Origin: Rhizobium anhuiense
GTDB lineage: Bacteria > Pseudomonadota > Alphaproteobacteria > Rhizobiales > Rhizobiaceae
NCBI RefSeq assembly: GCF_003985145.1
Contig: NZ_ML133526.1
Location: 124,001 to 188,000 of the forward strand
Direction: 5' to 3'
DNA: 64,000 nt
Shown: positions 18,118 through 28,118 of the stretch, in pieces
Numbering within the stretch: position 1 is the stretch's first letter
Layout of the letters: each line of letters starts with the position of its first letter
The notes under the pieces: generated by a model
What the model was told of the DNA's origin: nothing
Seen by the model: the letters and a program-made list of their open reading frames with translations, nothing else
The model's database searches: none
Translations under genes and position numbers: made by a program

Positions 18118-18840
18118 TTACTTCGCGTAAAGCGCACGCGAGCGCTCGAGATGCTTGAGGAGGGTCGTTTCCGAGCCATCCACGTCGTTTGCTTCAAGGC
18201 GGTCGACAATCTCGTCGTGTTCGACCAGCGTGAATTTTTCCTTGCCGGTCCAGATCAGCATCTCGGTATGATATTCCTTCAGCCAGGCAAGCATCGCTTC
18301 GCTGACGGCGACGTAGATCGGATTGCCTGAGATCTGGGCGATGCGGGTGTGGAATTCCATGTCCGCGTCAATGAACTCTTCCGCCCGCCCAAGCGACATG
18401 CGCTGACGTTCGATGATGTTCCTGAGATCAGCGATATCGCTGGCAGAGGCGCGCTGCGCGGCCTCGCGCGCCATGCCTCGTTCGAAGAAGATGCGGGCAC
18501 TCTTGAGATGCTCCAGCGAATCCGCCGATTGCGACAGCATGATCTTGGCGGTGAGATCAACCTGGCGGAATATCGATTTCGCCGTCAGCCTGAGAACCTT
18601 CGCCCGCTCGCCGTGCGAAATGCTGACAAGACCCTTGCTGGCAAGCGACTGCATGGCCTCCCTGATCGCCGGCCGGCCGACGCCGAAGCGTTCCATCAAC
18701 ACGCGTTCAGATGGCATTTCGTCGCCAGGCTGAAGCTCGCCCGAGGTGATCATTCGCTCAAGTCGATCAAACACTTCGTCAGAGAGTTTGCGGCGGACGA
18801 TTTGTTCGAGGGGCTGGGTCATCACATCTCGCTGGCTCAA
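18118..18840 (-). CDS. GntR/FadR-family regulator of the apiose cluster
   Basis: A 240-aa regulator with a winged HTH at about 8-75 (FGVGRPAIREAMQSL) and an FCD domain after it (FFERGMAREAAQRA, DMEFHTRIAQISGNP). It resembles the NanR branch. A TTG start at 18840 is preferred: TAGGAGGA lies 6 bp upstream, and no ATG fits. A second choice is the ATG six codons later. It is divergent from the oiaX gene. A 13-bp element in the shared gap recurs in front of apnO and in front of the CUT1 operon, so it is the likely local repressor. Confidence 0.85.
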   Translation of the reverse strand: MSQRDVMTQPLEQIVRRKLSDEVFDRLERMITSGELQPGDEMPSERVLMERFGVGRPAIREAMQSLASKGLVSISHGERAKVLRLTAKSIFRQVDLTAKIMLSQSADSLEHLKSARIFFERGMAREAAQRASASDIADLRNIIERQRMSLGRAEEFIDADMEFHTRIAQISGNPIYVAVSEAMLAWLKEYHTEMLIWTGKEKFTLVEHDEIVDRLEANDVDGSETTLLKHLERSRALYAK

Positions 18841-18924
18841 AATGTTTCCTCCTAGCAGTTTCCATGTCGAGAACAAAGCTGTCGACGAAAATTTGCGCAT
18901 CCGAAAATTCTGCTTTTCATTAGT

Positions 18925-18944
18925 TGGAATACTCATTATACCAG
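18925..18944 (+). promoter_or_regulatory. Candidate operator 1 of the apiose regulon
   Basis: TGGAATA-CTCAT-TATACCA, a dyad with one mismatch, followed by G. The right half (18932-18944, CTCATTATACCAG) matches two other sites in the cluster. It lies between the divergent GntR gene and oiaX. Confidence 0.6.
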
Positions 18945-18999
18945 ATCACAAGTTGACGCCATGGCAATCTGCGTGGCGAGAGGAGCAACCGTCCGTTTC

Positions 19000-20256
19000 A
19001 TGATGATTACCCTGACCTACCGCATCGAAACGCCCGGAAGCGTCGAGGCGATGGCGGACAAGATCGCGAGCGACCAGTCGACCGGAACCTTCGTGCCCGT
19101 TCCCGGTGAAACCGAAGAGCTGAAGTCGCGGGTCGCCGCCCGCGTCCTGGCGATCCGCCCGCTCGAAGATGCACGTCATCCGACCTGGCCCGAGGTCGCC
19201 CCCGGCACGCTGCTCCATCGCGCCGATATCGACATCGCCTTTCCCCTCGAGGCGATCGGGACCGACCTCTCGGCTTTGATGACCATTGCAATCGGCGGCG
19301 TCTACTCCATCAAGGGCATGACCGGCATCCGCATCGTCGACATGAAGCTGCCAGGCGCCTTCAGAAGCGCGCATCCAGGACCACAGTTCGGCATCCCGGG
19401 AAGCCGCCGCCTCACCGGCGTCGAAGGTCGCCCCATCATCGGAACGATCGTCAAGCCGGCGCTCGGGCTGAGACCCCAGGAGACGGCCGCGCTCGTCGGC
19501 GAACTGATCGCATCGGGTGTCGACTTCATCAAAGACGACGAGAAGCTGATGAGCCCGGCCTATTCGCCGCTCAAGGATCGCGTCGCGGCGATCATGCCGC
19601 GCATTCTCGATCACGAACAAAAGAGCGGCAAGAAGGTGATGTATGCCTTCGGCATCTCGCATGCCGACCCCGACGAGATGATGCGCAATCACGATATCGT
19701 CGCCGCGGCCGGGGGCAACTGCGCCGTCGTCAACATCAACTCGATCGGCTTCGGCGGCATGAGCTTTCTGCGCAAGCGCTCCAATCTGGTGCTGCATGCG
19801 CATCGAAACGGCTGGGACGTGCTGACCCGCGATCCGGGCGCCGGCATGGATTTCAAGGTCTATCAGCAATTCTGGCGGCTGTTGGGGGTCGATCAGTTCC
19901 AGATCAACGGCATCAGGGTCAAATATTGGGAGCCGGACGACAGCTTCGTCTCGTCCTTCAAGGCCGTCAGCGCGCCGCTGTTTGATGCCGCCGATTGCCC
20001 GCTTCCGGTTGCCGGCTCCGGCCAGTGGGGCGGACAGGCACCGGAGACCTACCAGCGGACCGGCCGCACCGTCGATCTTCTCTATCTCTGCGGCGGCGGC
20101 ATCGTCAGTCACCCCCATGGTCCGGCGGCCGGCGTTCGGGCCGTGCAGCAGGCGTGGCAGGCAGCCGTCGCCGGCATACCACTGGAGATCTATGCGAGAG
20201 AACATCCGGAGCTCGCCGCCTCGATTGCAAAATTCAGCGACGGCAAGGGCGCGTGA
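19000..20256 (+). CDS. oiaX: RuBisCO-like protein, probable 3-oxo-isoapionate-4-phosphate decarboxylase
   Basis: A 418-aa RuBisCO large-chain homologue. By eye against plant RuBisCO, it keeps K152 (K175), K178/D180/E181 (carbamylated K201 and metal ligands D203/E204), H268/R269 (H294/R295), K308 (K334) and the GGG phosphate loop (365-367). It lacks K177 (A154) and H327 (Q301), so carboxylase activity is not expected. OiaX and OiaT are RuBisCO-like enzymes of D-apionate breakdown. Adjacent LerI and DerI genes favour OiaX, which gives L-erythrulose 1-phosphate and CO2. The ATG at 19000 fits the family N-terminus (MMITLTYRIE); an earlier ATG at 18961 would add 13 residues and sits next to the operator. 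Confidence 0.82.
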   Translation: MMITLTYRIETPGSVEAMADKIASDQSTGTFVPVPGETEELKSRVAARVLAIRPLEDARHPTWPEVAPGTLLHRADIDIAFPLEAIGTDLSALMTIAIGGVYSIKGMTGIRIVDMKLPGAFRSAHPGPQFGIPGSRRLTGVEGRPIIGTIVKPALGLRPQETAALVGELIASGVDFIKDDEKLMSPAYSPLKDRVAAIMPRILDHEQKSGKKVMYAFGISHADPDEMMRNHDIVAAAGGNCAVVNINSIGFGGMSFLRKRSNLVLHAHRNGWDVLTRDPGAGMDFKVYQQFWRLLGVDQFQINGIRVKYWEPDDSFVSSFKAVSAPLFDAADCPLPVAGSGQWGGQAPETYQRTGRTVDLLYLCGGGIVSHPHGPAAGVRAVQQAWQAAVAGIPLEIYAREHPELAASIAKFSDGKGA

Positions 20257-20261
20257 TTGCG

Positions 20262-21599
20262 ATGGATGGACTTCTCGTCAGCTATTACGGCGATGACTTT
20301 ACCGGTTCCACCGATGTCATGGAGGCCCTGGCATCGAACGGTGTCTCGACCGCGCTCTTCCTCGACGTTCCCACGCCGCAACTGCTCGCGCGTTTTAGCG
20401 ATTGCCGCGCCATCGGCCTTGCCGGGACGAGCCGCAGCGAGACGCCGGCATGGATGCAGGTGCACCTTGCCCGCGCTTTCGAATGGCTGAATTCGCTTGG
20501 TGCCGCGATCTGCCACTACAAGGTCTGCTCGACCTTCGATTCCAGCCCAGGGATCGGCAGCATCGGCAAGGCGATCGAAATCGGCCGCGCGGTGTTCGGC
20601 CACTCCGTCGTTCCCGTCATCGTCGGCGCGCCGCAACTGAAACGCTACACAGCCTTCGGCAATCTCTTTGCCGCCTATCAGGGCCGGATCTTCCGCATCG
20701 ACCGCCACCCCGTCATGAGCCGCCACCCGGTGACGCCGATGGACGAGGCGGATCTTGCGGTGCATCTCTCAAAGCAGACCCGTCTACCCGTCCTGGTCGC
20801 CGATCTCGTGGCGATCACCGCGGCGGACGCCGATCAACGGATCGACGAGCTGGCGTCGGGTTCCGAAGGCATCCTGCTCATCGATGTCGACTCCGAAGCG
20901 ACACAGCAGGCCGCAGGTCGGCAGCTGCTCCGTGTCACCGGCCGTTCGGCAAGCTTTGTCGCCGGCTCGTCGGGGATCGAATATGCCCTGCTCAGCGCAT
21001 GGCGGCGGAGCGGTTTCATCGACGACAGCAGGACCGAATTTCCCGATATCGGCCCCGTCGACCGCCTCGCCGTCGTGTCGGGCAGCGTCTCGCCGACCAC
21101 CGAGCGCCAGATCCGCACCGCTGTCGAGAACGGCTTCGAGAGCATGGCGCTCGACCCACTCGCCCTGGTCGGAGAGCATGGCCAAGCCACGGTGGATGCA
21201 GCGGTCAAGGCCGGTGTCCAGAAGCTTCGGCAAGGCAGGAGCGTCATCCTCCACACCGCACTTGGGCCGTCCGCGGACCGTGGCGCCGACATCGACAGGT
21301 TTCCGGGCGCGCGTCACCGGCTTGGGAGTGCGCTCGGCACGATCTTGCTTCGCTTGATCGAAAGCGAAGGGCTGTCACGTGCCGTCGTTGCCGGCGGCGA
21401 CACGTCCAGTCACGCCCTCAAGCAGTTGAAGGTCGACGCGCTGACGACGCTTCTGCCGTTGCCGCAAACTCCGGGTTCGCCGCTTTGCCTCGCCCATGGC
21501 GACTATCCGCCGACCAACGGCCTGCAGATCGCCCTCAAAGGCGGCCAGGTCGGCACCGACGGCTATTTCGCCCAGATCCGTGACGGGAGGAAGAGCTGA
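20262..21599 (+). CDS. oiaK: Four-carbon acid sugar kinase family (DUF1537), 3-oxo-isoapionate kinase
   Basis: A 445-aa kinase with the DUF1537 N-terminal substrate domain (YYGDDFTGSTDVMEAL near the start) and the C-terminal nucleotide domain (VVAGGDTSSHAL). OiaK phosphorylates 3-oxo-isoapionate at O4, making the OiaX substrate, and the gene follows oiaX by 5 bp. A GTG at 20253 overlapping the oiaX stop is an alternative start. DUF1537 enzymes also act on other acid sugars, so the assignment rests on neighbours. Confidence 0.82.
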   Translation: MDGLLVSYYGDDFTGSTDVMEALASNGVSTALFLDVPTPQLLARFSDCRAIGLAGTSRSETPAWMQVHLARAFEWLNSLGAAICHYKVCSTFDSSPGIGSIGKAIEIGRAVFGHSVVPVIVGAPQLKRYTAFGNLFAAYQGRIFRIDRHPVMSRHPVTPMDEADLAVHLSKQTRLPVLVADLVAITAADADQRIDELASGSEGILLIDVDSEATQQAAGRQLLRVTGRSASFVAGSSGIEYALLSAWRRSGFIDDSRTEFPDIGPVDRLAVVSGSVSPTTERQIRTAVENGFESMALDPLALVGEHGQATVDAAVKAGVQKLRQGRSVILHTALGPSADRGADIDRFPGARHRLGSALGTILLRLIESEGLSRAVVAGGDTSSHALKQLKVDALTTLLPLPQTPGSPLCLAHGDYPPTNGLQIALKGGQVGTDGYFAQIRDGRKS

Positions 21600-22364
21600 A
21601 TGGTCCTTTGGGTCGGCACCAGCTTCAAGATGAACAAGACCGTGGAAGAAGCGCTCGCCTTCGCGCGCCGCCTCGCCCATGCAGACCGTGAACGCGACGT
21701 CCACGTGCAGCGCTTCGTCATTCCCTCCTTTACCTCAGTGCGCGAGGTCAAGCGCGCGCTTGCCGATACGTCGGTGAAGGTCGGCGCCCAGAACATGCAC
21801 TGGGAGGACGCTGGCGCCTGGACTGGCGAGATTTCACCTCTCATGCTGAAGGACTGTGAGCTCGACATGGTCGAGCTCGGCCATTCCGAACGGCGCGAGC
21901 ATTTCGGGGAGACCGATGAAACCGTCGGCCTCAAGGTTTCGGCCGCCATCCGCCATGGCCTCACCCCGCTGATCTGCATCGGCGAGACATTGCAGGAGCG
22001 CCGGGAAGGTCAGGCCGACGCCGTGCTGCGGCGCCAGGTCGAGGCAGCCTTGAGGGGCATCGATACCGGCGCCGAACAGGCTACGGTCCTGCTCGCCTAC
22101 GAACCCGTCTGGGCGATCGGCGTCAACGGTATTCCGGCAACCGCCGACTATGCCTCGGAGCGGCATGGAAGGATCGCCGAAGTGGCCAAAGCCATTCTTG
22201 GCCGTTCCGTGCCGGTGCTCTACGGCGGCAGCGTCAATCCGCAAAATTGCGAGGAACTGATCACCGAGCCGCATATCGACGGCCTGTTCATCGGCCGCTC
22301 CGCCTGGTTCGTCGACGGTTACCTCGACATTCTTCGCCGCGTCAGCGCGGCGATCAAAGCGTGA
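21600..22364 (+). CDS. lerI: Triosephosphate isomerase-like L-erythrulose-1-phosphate isomerase
   Basis: A 254-aa TIM-family protein starting directly at the oiaK stop (TGAATG). Catalytic residues are kept: K10 (in SFKMN), H95 (in ELGHSERR) and E168 (in AYEPVWAIG), plus the phosphate loop YGGSVNPQN. In tetritol and apionate pathways a TIM homologue (LerI) converts L-erythrulose 1-phosphate, the OiaX product, to D-erythrulose 4-phosphate. The N-terminal GTSFKMNK differs from the GNWKMN of glycolytic TIM, consistent with a paralogue. Confidence 0.82.
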   Translation: MVLWVGTSFKMNKTVEEALAFARRLAHADRERDVHVQRFVIPSFTSVREVKRALADTSVKVGAQNMHWEDAGAWTGEISPLMLKDCELDMVELGHSERREHFGETDETVGLKVSAAIRHGLTPLICIGETLQERREGQADAVLRRQVEAALRGIDTGAEQATVLLAYEPVWAIGVNGIPATADYASERHGRIAEVAKAILGRSVPVLYGGSVNPQNCEELITEPHIDGLFIGRSAWFVDGYLDILRRVSAAIKA

Positions 22365-22399
22365 TTTCCATGCCTGAAGGCGAGCGAAAGGAAACTGCT

Positions 22400-22840
22400 A
22401 TGAAGATCGCAATCGGCGCGGACAGCGCAGGCAAACCGCTGCTGGATGTCATTGCCGCCCATCTCGCGCACAAGACCGACCTGGAAGTTCATGATCTCAG
22501 CCAGTCCGGCTTCTACGCCGACCTGTCGCAGCGCCTCGCGCAGACGATCGTCAACGGCGAACATCAACGCGGCATCCTGATCTGCGGAACCGGCATCGGC
22601 GTCTGCATTTCCGCCAACAAGGTTCCGGGCATCCGTGCCGCGCTGACGCACGACACCTATTCGGCGGAGCGCGCGGTAAAATCGAACAACGCCCAGATCA
22701 TCACGATGGGGGCGCGCGTCATCGGACCGGAGCTGGCGAAATCGATCGTCGATGTCTGGCTTGCATCGGAATTCGACCCTGACGGCCCCTCGGCCGGAAA
22801 TGTGCAGGCGATCGACCGGCTCGACGCCGAAAAACATTGA
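22400..22840 (+). CDS. derI: RpiB-family D-erythrulose-4-phosphate isomerase
   Basis: A 146-aa LacAB/RpiB-family isomerase. Key features are D8 in GADSAG, C62 in CGTGIG, and the [11 protein letters not shown] and NNAQI segments. DerI/EryI enzymes turn D-erythrulose 4-phosphate into D-erythrose 4-phosphate, which enters the pentose phosphate pathway. The ATG at 22400 is chosen because AAAGGA lies just upstream; an ATG at 22370 is less likely. It closes the oiaK-lerI-derI set. Confidence 0.8.
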   Translation: MKIAIGADSAGKPLLDVIAAHLAHKTDLEVHDLSQSGFYADLSQRLAQTIVNGEHQRGILICGTGIGVCISANKVPGIRAALTHDTYSAERAVKSNNAQIITMGARVIGPELAKSIVDVWLASEFDPDGPSAGNVQAIDRLDAEKH

Positions 22841-22873
22841 TGGCGACAGATTAAGCAGTGATATGGTGATTGA

Positions 22874-22886
22874 CTCATCATACCAG
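22874..22886 (+). promoter_or_regulatory. Candidate operator 2 of the apiose regulon
   Basis: CTCATCATACCAG, 36 bp before the apnO start, overlapping a possible -35 box TTGACT. It is identical to the site before the CUT1 operon (32704-32716). The left dyad half is poorly kept here. Confidence 0.55.
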
Positions 22887-22922
22887 TATATGATCCTATC
22901 CAAACGGAAAAGGTGAGGAAAC

Positions 22923-23750
22923 ATGACTCAGATTGCCCTCTTCGGCGCAGGCGGAAAAATGGGATATCGGCTTGCCAAAAATCTCAAAGGCTCACGATTC
23001 CAAGTGCGCCATGTCGAGGTGAGCGACGCGGGCAAGGCCCGCTTGAAGAACGATCTCGGTCTTGATTGCGTGCCAGTCGATGCCGCACTCGATGGCGCCG
23101 ATGTGGTGATCCTTGCCGTGCCGGACACGGCGATCGGCAAAGTCGCGGCAGGCATCGTCGACAAGCTCAGGTCAGGCACCATGGTGATCGCGCTGGATGC
23201 TGCGGCTCCCTTTGCCGGCCACCTGCCGAAGCGTGACGACCTCACCTATTTCGTCACTCATCCCTGCCATCCGCCGATCTTCAACGACGAGACCGACATG
23301 CAGGCCAAGAAGGACCATTTCGGCGGCCTGTTCGCCAAGCAGCACATCGTTTCGGCGCTGATGCAGGGTCCCGAAAGCGCCTATGCGCTTGGCGAGGAAA
23401 TCGCCAAGCTCATCTGGGCTCCGGTCATGCGCTCGCACCGCGTCACGGTCGACCAACTCGCCATGCTCGAACCCGGCCTGTCGGAAACTGTCTGCGCATC
23501 GCTGCTCGTCATCATGCGCCAGGCCATGGACGAATGCGTGGCCCGCGGCGTGCCGGAACAGGCCGCCCGCGACTTCCTGCTCGGCCATATGAACGTGCTC
23601 GGCGCCGTCATCTTCAAGGAAGTCGACGGGGTGTTCTCGGATGCCTGCAACAAGGCGATCGAGTTCGGCATCCCGGCGTTGATGCGCGACGACTGGAAGA
23701 AAGTATTCGAACCGCAGGAGATCGCCGAAAGCATCCGGCGCATCACCTGA
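22923..23750 (+). CDS. apnO: D-apionate oxidoisomerase
   Basis: A 275-aa protein with an N-terminal Rossmann domain (LFGAGGKMG, residues 6-14) and a helical C-terminal domain of the 6-phosphogluconate-dehydrogenase/KARI type. It carries a distinctive central VTHPCHPPIFND. ApnO enzymes couple NAD-dependent oxidation to a 1,2-shift, converting D-apionate to 3-oxo-isoapionate, the OiaK substrate. AGGTGAGGA lies upstream of the ATG, and a candidate operator precedes it. It appears to start its own transcription unit. Confidence 0.8.
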   Translation: MTQIALFGAGGKMGYRLAKNLKGSRFQVRHVEVSDAGKARLKNDLGLDCVPVDAALDGADVVILAVPDTAIGKVAAGIVDKLRSGTMVIALDAAAPFAGHLPKRDDLTYFVTHPCHPPIFNDETDMQAKKDHFGGLFAKQHIVSALMQGPESAYALGEEIAKLIWAPVMRSHRVTVDQLAMLEPGLSETVCASLLVIMRQAMDECVARGVPEQAARDFLLGHMNVLGAVIFKEVDGVFSDACNKAIEFGIPALMRDDWKKVFEPQEIAESIRRIT

Positions 23751-24791
<1,041 letters not shown>

Positions 24792-24803
24792 TCAGCCGCG
24801 AGA

Positions 24804-24833
24804 TGCAGAGGGTGCGCGGCCGCGCCCTCTGCA
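24804..24833 (+). promoter_or_regulatory. Intercistronic stem-loop after the binding-protein gene
   Basis: TGCAGAGGG ... CCCTCTGCA encloses GCG/CGC pairs and a T-G wobble, giving a stem of about 13 bp with a CGGC loop. It lies 12 bp after the stop codon and before the DUF2291 gene. There is no T-run. Confidence 0.65.
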
Positions 24834-24864
24834 ATGCATTTCGCAAGACGTCGAGGTTCACAGC

Positions 24865-25509
24865 ATGTTGAGAATGAAGGGCGCCCTCATCGCTGCCGTC
24901 GTGGCGGCGGCCTTGCCCGGTTGCAAGATCATCAAAACGCCGACGCCGGAGGAAAAGGCGGCGGCAGCGGCCAAGACCGCCTTCGACCCGAATGCAAAGG
25001 TCGAGGCGATCTGGCAGCCCGAGGTCGTGCCTTATTTCGAAAAGCGCGCCGGCGACCTGAAAGACGTCATGCAACTGGCTGCCTCCAGCCCTGATGCCGC
25101 GGGCGAGAAATACGGCAATCCCCGCAAGCAGAGCAGTTCGCCATGGACCTATGCGGTGAAGATCACCGGCAAGGTCGTGGCGGCCGATACGGCTTCGCGC
25201 GCGGCAACGCTCGATGTCGACGCCGATGGCGACGGCAAGGCCGATGCAAAGGTCCAGATCGGGCCGGCGCTCCGCGGCACGGCGCTCCGCGACACGCTGG
25301 ACTTCGTCAATTTCAACGAATTCAAGAACCAGATCGAATGGGCGCAGTTCGGCAAGGCGTTCAACGAGAAGGCCAACTCGGCCTTCCTGTCGGCCGTCCC
25401 GCGCGAGGACCTCGCCGGTAAGACGGTGACCGTGATCGGCGCCTTTCCGCTGCCGAAAAGCGGCGAGTTGCCGCTCGTGACACCTTCGGAATTGAGGGTG
25501 GGCTCATGA
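24865..25509 (+). CDS. DUF2291-family lipoprotein
   Basis: A 214-aa protein with a lipoprotein signal (lipobox LPGC, lipidated Cys at about 20), so a periplasm-facing lipoprotein is expected. It resembles DUF2291 proteins, which travel with ribose-type ABC operons but have no established role. A DVDADGDGKADAKV stretch looks like a Ca-binding-type loop. It overlaps the ATPase gene by 4 bp and lies between binding protein and ATPase, so a part in this importer is inferred. Confidence 0.75.
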   Translation: MLRMKGALIAAVVAAALPGCKIIKTPTPEEKAAAAAKTAFDPNAKVEAIWQPEVVPYFEKRAGDLKDVMQLAASSPDAAGEKYGNPRKQSSSPWTYAVKITGKVVAADTASRAATLDVDADGDGKADAKVQIGPALRGTALRDTLDFVNFNEFKNQIEWAQFGKAFNEKANSAFLSAVPREDLAGKTVTVIGAFPLPKSGELPLVTPSELRVGS

Positions 25510-27056
25510 CGGCTCCAGAGGCACAAAAGGATGATGTCATCCTGCGCCTTGACGACGTGTCGAAGGTCTATTCGGGCATCGTCGCCGTCAAGCGCGCCAA
25601 TCTGGAACTGCGCCGCGGTGCGGTGAACGTGCTCGTCGGCGAAAACGGCGCGGGCAAGTCGACGCTGATGAAGATCATCGCCGGCGTCGAGCGTCCGACG
25701 CATGGCCGCATCATCCTCGACGGTGAACCCGTCTCCTTCGACAGCCCAGCGGAAGCGCAGGCGCATGGCATCGGCATGATCTTCCAGGAGCTCAATCTCT
25801 TCGCCAACATGTCGGTCGCCGAGAACATCTTCGCCAGGCGCGAGATCACCCGCGGCCTGCTCGGCATCGACCACAAGGCGCAGGTGCAAAAGGCCGATGG
25901 CTTTCTCAAGCGCCTGGATGCCGGGATCGAGGCGGACACGATGGTCGAGGATCTGCCGATCGGCCAGCAGCAACTCGTCGAAATCGCCAAGGCGATGTCG
26001 CTGAATGCCCGGATCCTGATCATGGACGAGCCGACGTCGGCGCTTTCGGCGGCCGAAGTCGACATCCTGTTCAAGGTGATCGCGGAACTGAAGGCTCAAG
26101 GAGTTGCGATCGTCTATATCTCACATCGGCTCGAAGAGCTGATGCGGATCGGTGACTATATCACCGTGCTGCGTGACGGCCAGGTCACCGGCGAGGCGAT
26201 GATGCGCGACATCGATACGCGCTGGATCGTTCGCTCGATGATCGGCTCGGATGCCAAGGACTTTGCAAAATCCGTCACCCATGCCGTTGGCGCCGAGGTC
26301 TTTCGCGCCGAAAACATCAGCCTTCCCAGACCGACGGGCGGGCTGTCGGTCAACGATGTCTCGCTGTCGGTCAAGGCGGGAGAAATCCTCGGCATATACG
26401 GCCTGATGGGTGCGGGACGTAGCGAATTCTTCGAGTGTGTGATCGGCCGCCACGCACACTCGACCGGCAAGATCTTCATCGAGGGCAAGCAGGTTCGCGC
26501 CCGCGACACCACCCGGCGCATCCGCCGCGGCCTTGCGCTCATTCCGGAAGACCGGCAGCGCGAGGGTCTGGTCCAGGTGCTCTCGATCGCTTCCAACCTG
26601 ACGCTGGCGAGCCTTGGCCGCTTTACCCGGCTCTTCCATATCGACAGCGGTGCCGAGAAGATCGCCGTCCAAGAGGCCATCCGCGATCTTTCGATCAAGG
26701 CGCCGAACCCGGATTTCGAGGTGACCTCGATGTCGGGCGGCAACCAGCAGAAGGTCGTTATCGGTAAGGCATTAATGACCAATCCGAAAGTGCTGCTGAT
26801 GGACGAGCCGAGCCGCGGCATCGATGTCGGCGCCAAGGCCGACGTCTTCCGCACCATGCGGCGGCTGGCGGCAAACGGGCTCGCCATTCTGTTTTCGACC
26901 TCCGACCTCGAGGAGGTCATGGCGCTTTCCGATCGCATCGCGGTCTTGAGCAACGGCCAGCTGGTCGCCGTCTTCGACCGGAACGAGGCGACGGAAGAAG
27001 CCATCATCGCGGCTTCGGCCAAGGGACACGGACATCAAGGGAAACTCGCGTCATGA
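25506..27056 (+). CDS. Sugar ABC transporter ATP-binding protein (RbsA-like)
   Basis: A 516-aa protein with two ATPase domains. The N-terminal half has Walker A GENGAGKST, signature-region LPIGQQQLVEIAKAM and Walker B ILIMDEPTSAL. The C-terminal half has a degenerate Walker A (GLMGAGRSEF), signature MSGGNQQKV and LLMDEPSRGIDVGA, as in other RbsA proteins. It overlaps both the DUF2291 and permease genes by 4 bp, so the three are translationally coupled. Confidence 0.92.
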   Translation: MTAPEAQKDDVILRLDDVSKVYSGIVAVKRANLELRRGAVNVLVGENGAGKSTLMKIIAGVERPTHGRIILDGEPVSFDSPAEAQAHGIGMIFQELNLFANMSVAENIFARREITRGLLGIDHKAQVQKADGFLKRLDAGIEADTMVEDLPIGQQQLVEIAKAMSLNARILIMDEPTSALSAAEVDILFKVIAELKAQGVAIVYISHRLEELMRIGDYITVLRDGQVTGEAMMRDIDTRWIVRSMIGSDAKDFAKSVTHAVGAEVFRAENISLPRPTGGLSVNDVSLSVKAGEILGIYGLMGAGRSEFFECVIGRHAHSTGKIFIEGKQVRARDTTRRIRRGLALIPEDRQREGLVQVLSIASNLTLASLGRFTRLFHIDSGAEKIAVQEAIRDLSIKAPNPDFEVTSMSGGNQQKVVIGKALMTNPKVLLMDEPSRGIDVGAKADVFRTMRRLAANGLAILFSTSDLEEVMALSDRIAVLSNGQLVAVFDRNEATEEAIIAASAKGHGHQGKLAS

Positions 27057-28117
27057 TGGCGGCTACGTCAACCACTCTTGCGCCGAAAGGCGCCAACGGC
27101 TCGGCGCTTCTGACGCTGATGAAGCTCAGGACCTTCATCGCGCTTTTCGCCGTGATCATCTTCTTTGCGATCTTCGCGCCGAACTTCACCTCGACGGCGA
27201 ACATGATCCTGATGTCGAAGCATGTGGCGCTGAACGCCTTCCTGGCGATGGGCATGACCTTCGTCATCATCACCGGCGGCATCGACCTTTCCGTCGGATC
27301 GATCGTCGGGTTGTGCGGCATGGTCGCCGGCGGCCTGATCCTTTACGGTATCGAATTGCCGATCGGCTACACGATCTATTTCAACCTCTTCGAGATCGTG
27401 CTGATCACGCTGTCGATCGGTCTCGTCATCGGCCTTATCAACGGCCTGCTGATCACCAAACTCAACGTCGCGCCCTTCATCGCCACGCTCGGCACGCTCT
27501 ATGTCGCCCGCGGTCTCGCCTTGCTGTCATCGGACGGCCAGACCTTTCCGAACCTCGTCGGCCGGCCCGAATATGCCACGACCGGTTTCGACTTCTTCGG
27601 CGCGGGGCGCATTCTCGGCTTGCCGGTGTCGATCTGGATCCTGATCGTGCTGGCACTCGCGGCCGCCTATGTCGCCCGCTCGACGCCGATCGGCCGTCAT
27701 ATCTTCGCCGTCGGCGGCAATGAGCGGGCCGCGCGCATGTCCGGTATCCGGGTCGATGTGGTGAAGATCTTCGTCTACATGTTTTCCGGACTTTGCGCCG
27801 CCATCGTCGGCGTCGTCATTTCCTCCGAACTGATGGCCGCCCATCCGGCGACCGGCGAAAGCTTCGAGCTCAATGCGATTGCCGCAGCCGTGCTCGGCGG
27901 CACCTCGATGTCGGGTGGCCGCGGCACGATCGGCGGCACGATCATCGGCGCTTTCGTCATCGGCATCCTCTCCGACGGGCTTGTCATGATGGGCGTCTCC
28001 TCCTTCTGGCAGATGGTCATCAAGGGCCTCGTCATCATCATTGCCGTCGTGGTCGATCAGGCCCAGCGGCGCCTGCAGCAGCGCGTCACCCTCATGCAGA
28101 TGGCAAAGGCAGGCTGA
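27053..28117 (+). CDS. Sugar ABC transporter permease (RbsC-like)
   Basis: A 354-aa inner-membrane protein of the BPD_transp_2 family with about ten hydrophobic segments. It has the GGIDLSVGSIVGL signature, a GGNERAARMSGI cytoplasmic loop for ATPase contact and GGTSMSGGRGTIGGT. It completes the importer with the genes at 23850 and 25506. apsD begins 1 bp after its stop. Confidence 0.92.
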   Translation: MMAATSTTLAPKGANGSALLTLMKLRTFIALFAVIIFFAIFAPNFTSTANMILMSKHVALNAFLAMGMTFVIITGGIDLSVGSIVGLCGMVAGGLILYGIELPIGYTIYFNLFEIVLITLSIGLVIGLINGLLITKLNVAPFIATLGTLYVARGLALLSSDGQTFPNLVGRPEYATTGFDFFGAGRILGLPVSIWILIVLALAAAYVARSTPIGRHIFAVGGNERAARMSGIRVDVVKIFVYMFSGLCAAIVGVVISSELMAAHPATGESFELNAIAAAVLGGTSMSGGRGTIGGTIIGAFVIGILSDGLVMMGVSSFWQMVIKGLVIIIAVVVDQAQRRLQQRVTLMQMAKAG

Positions 28118-28118
28118 G

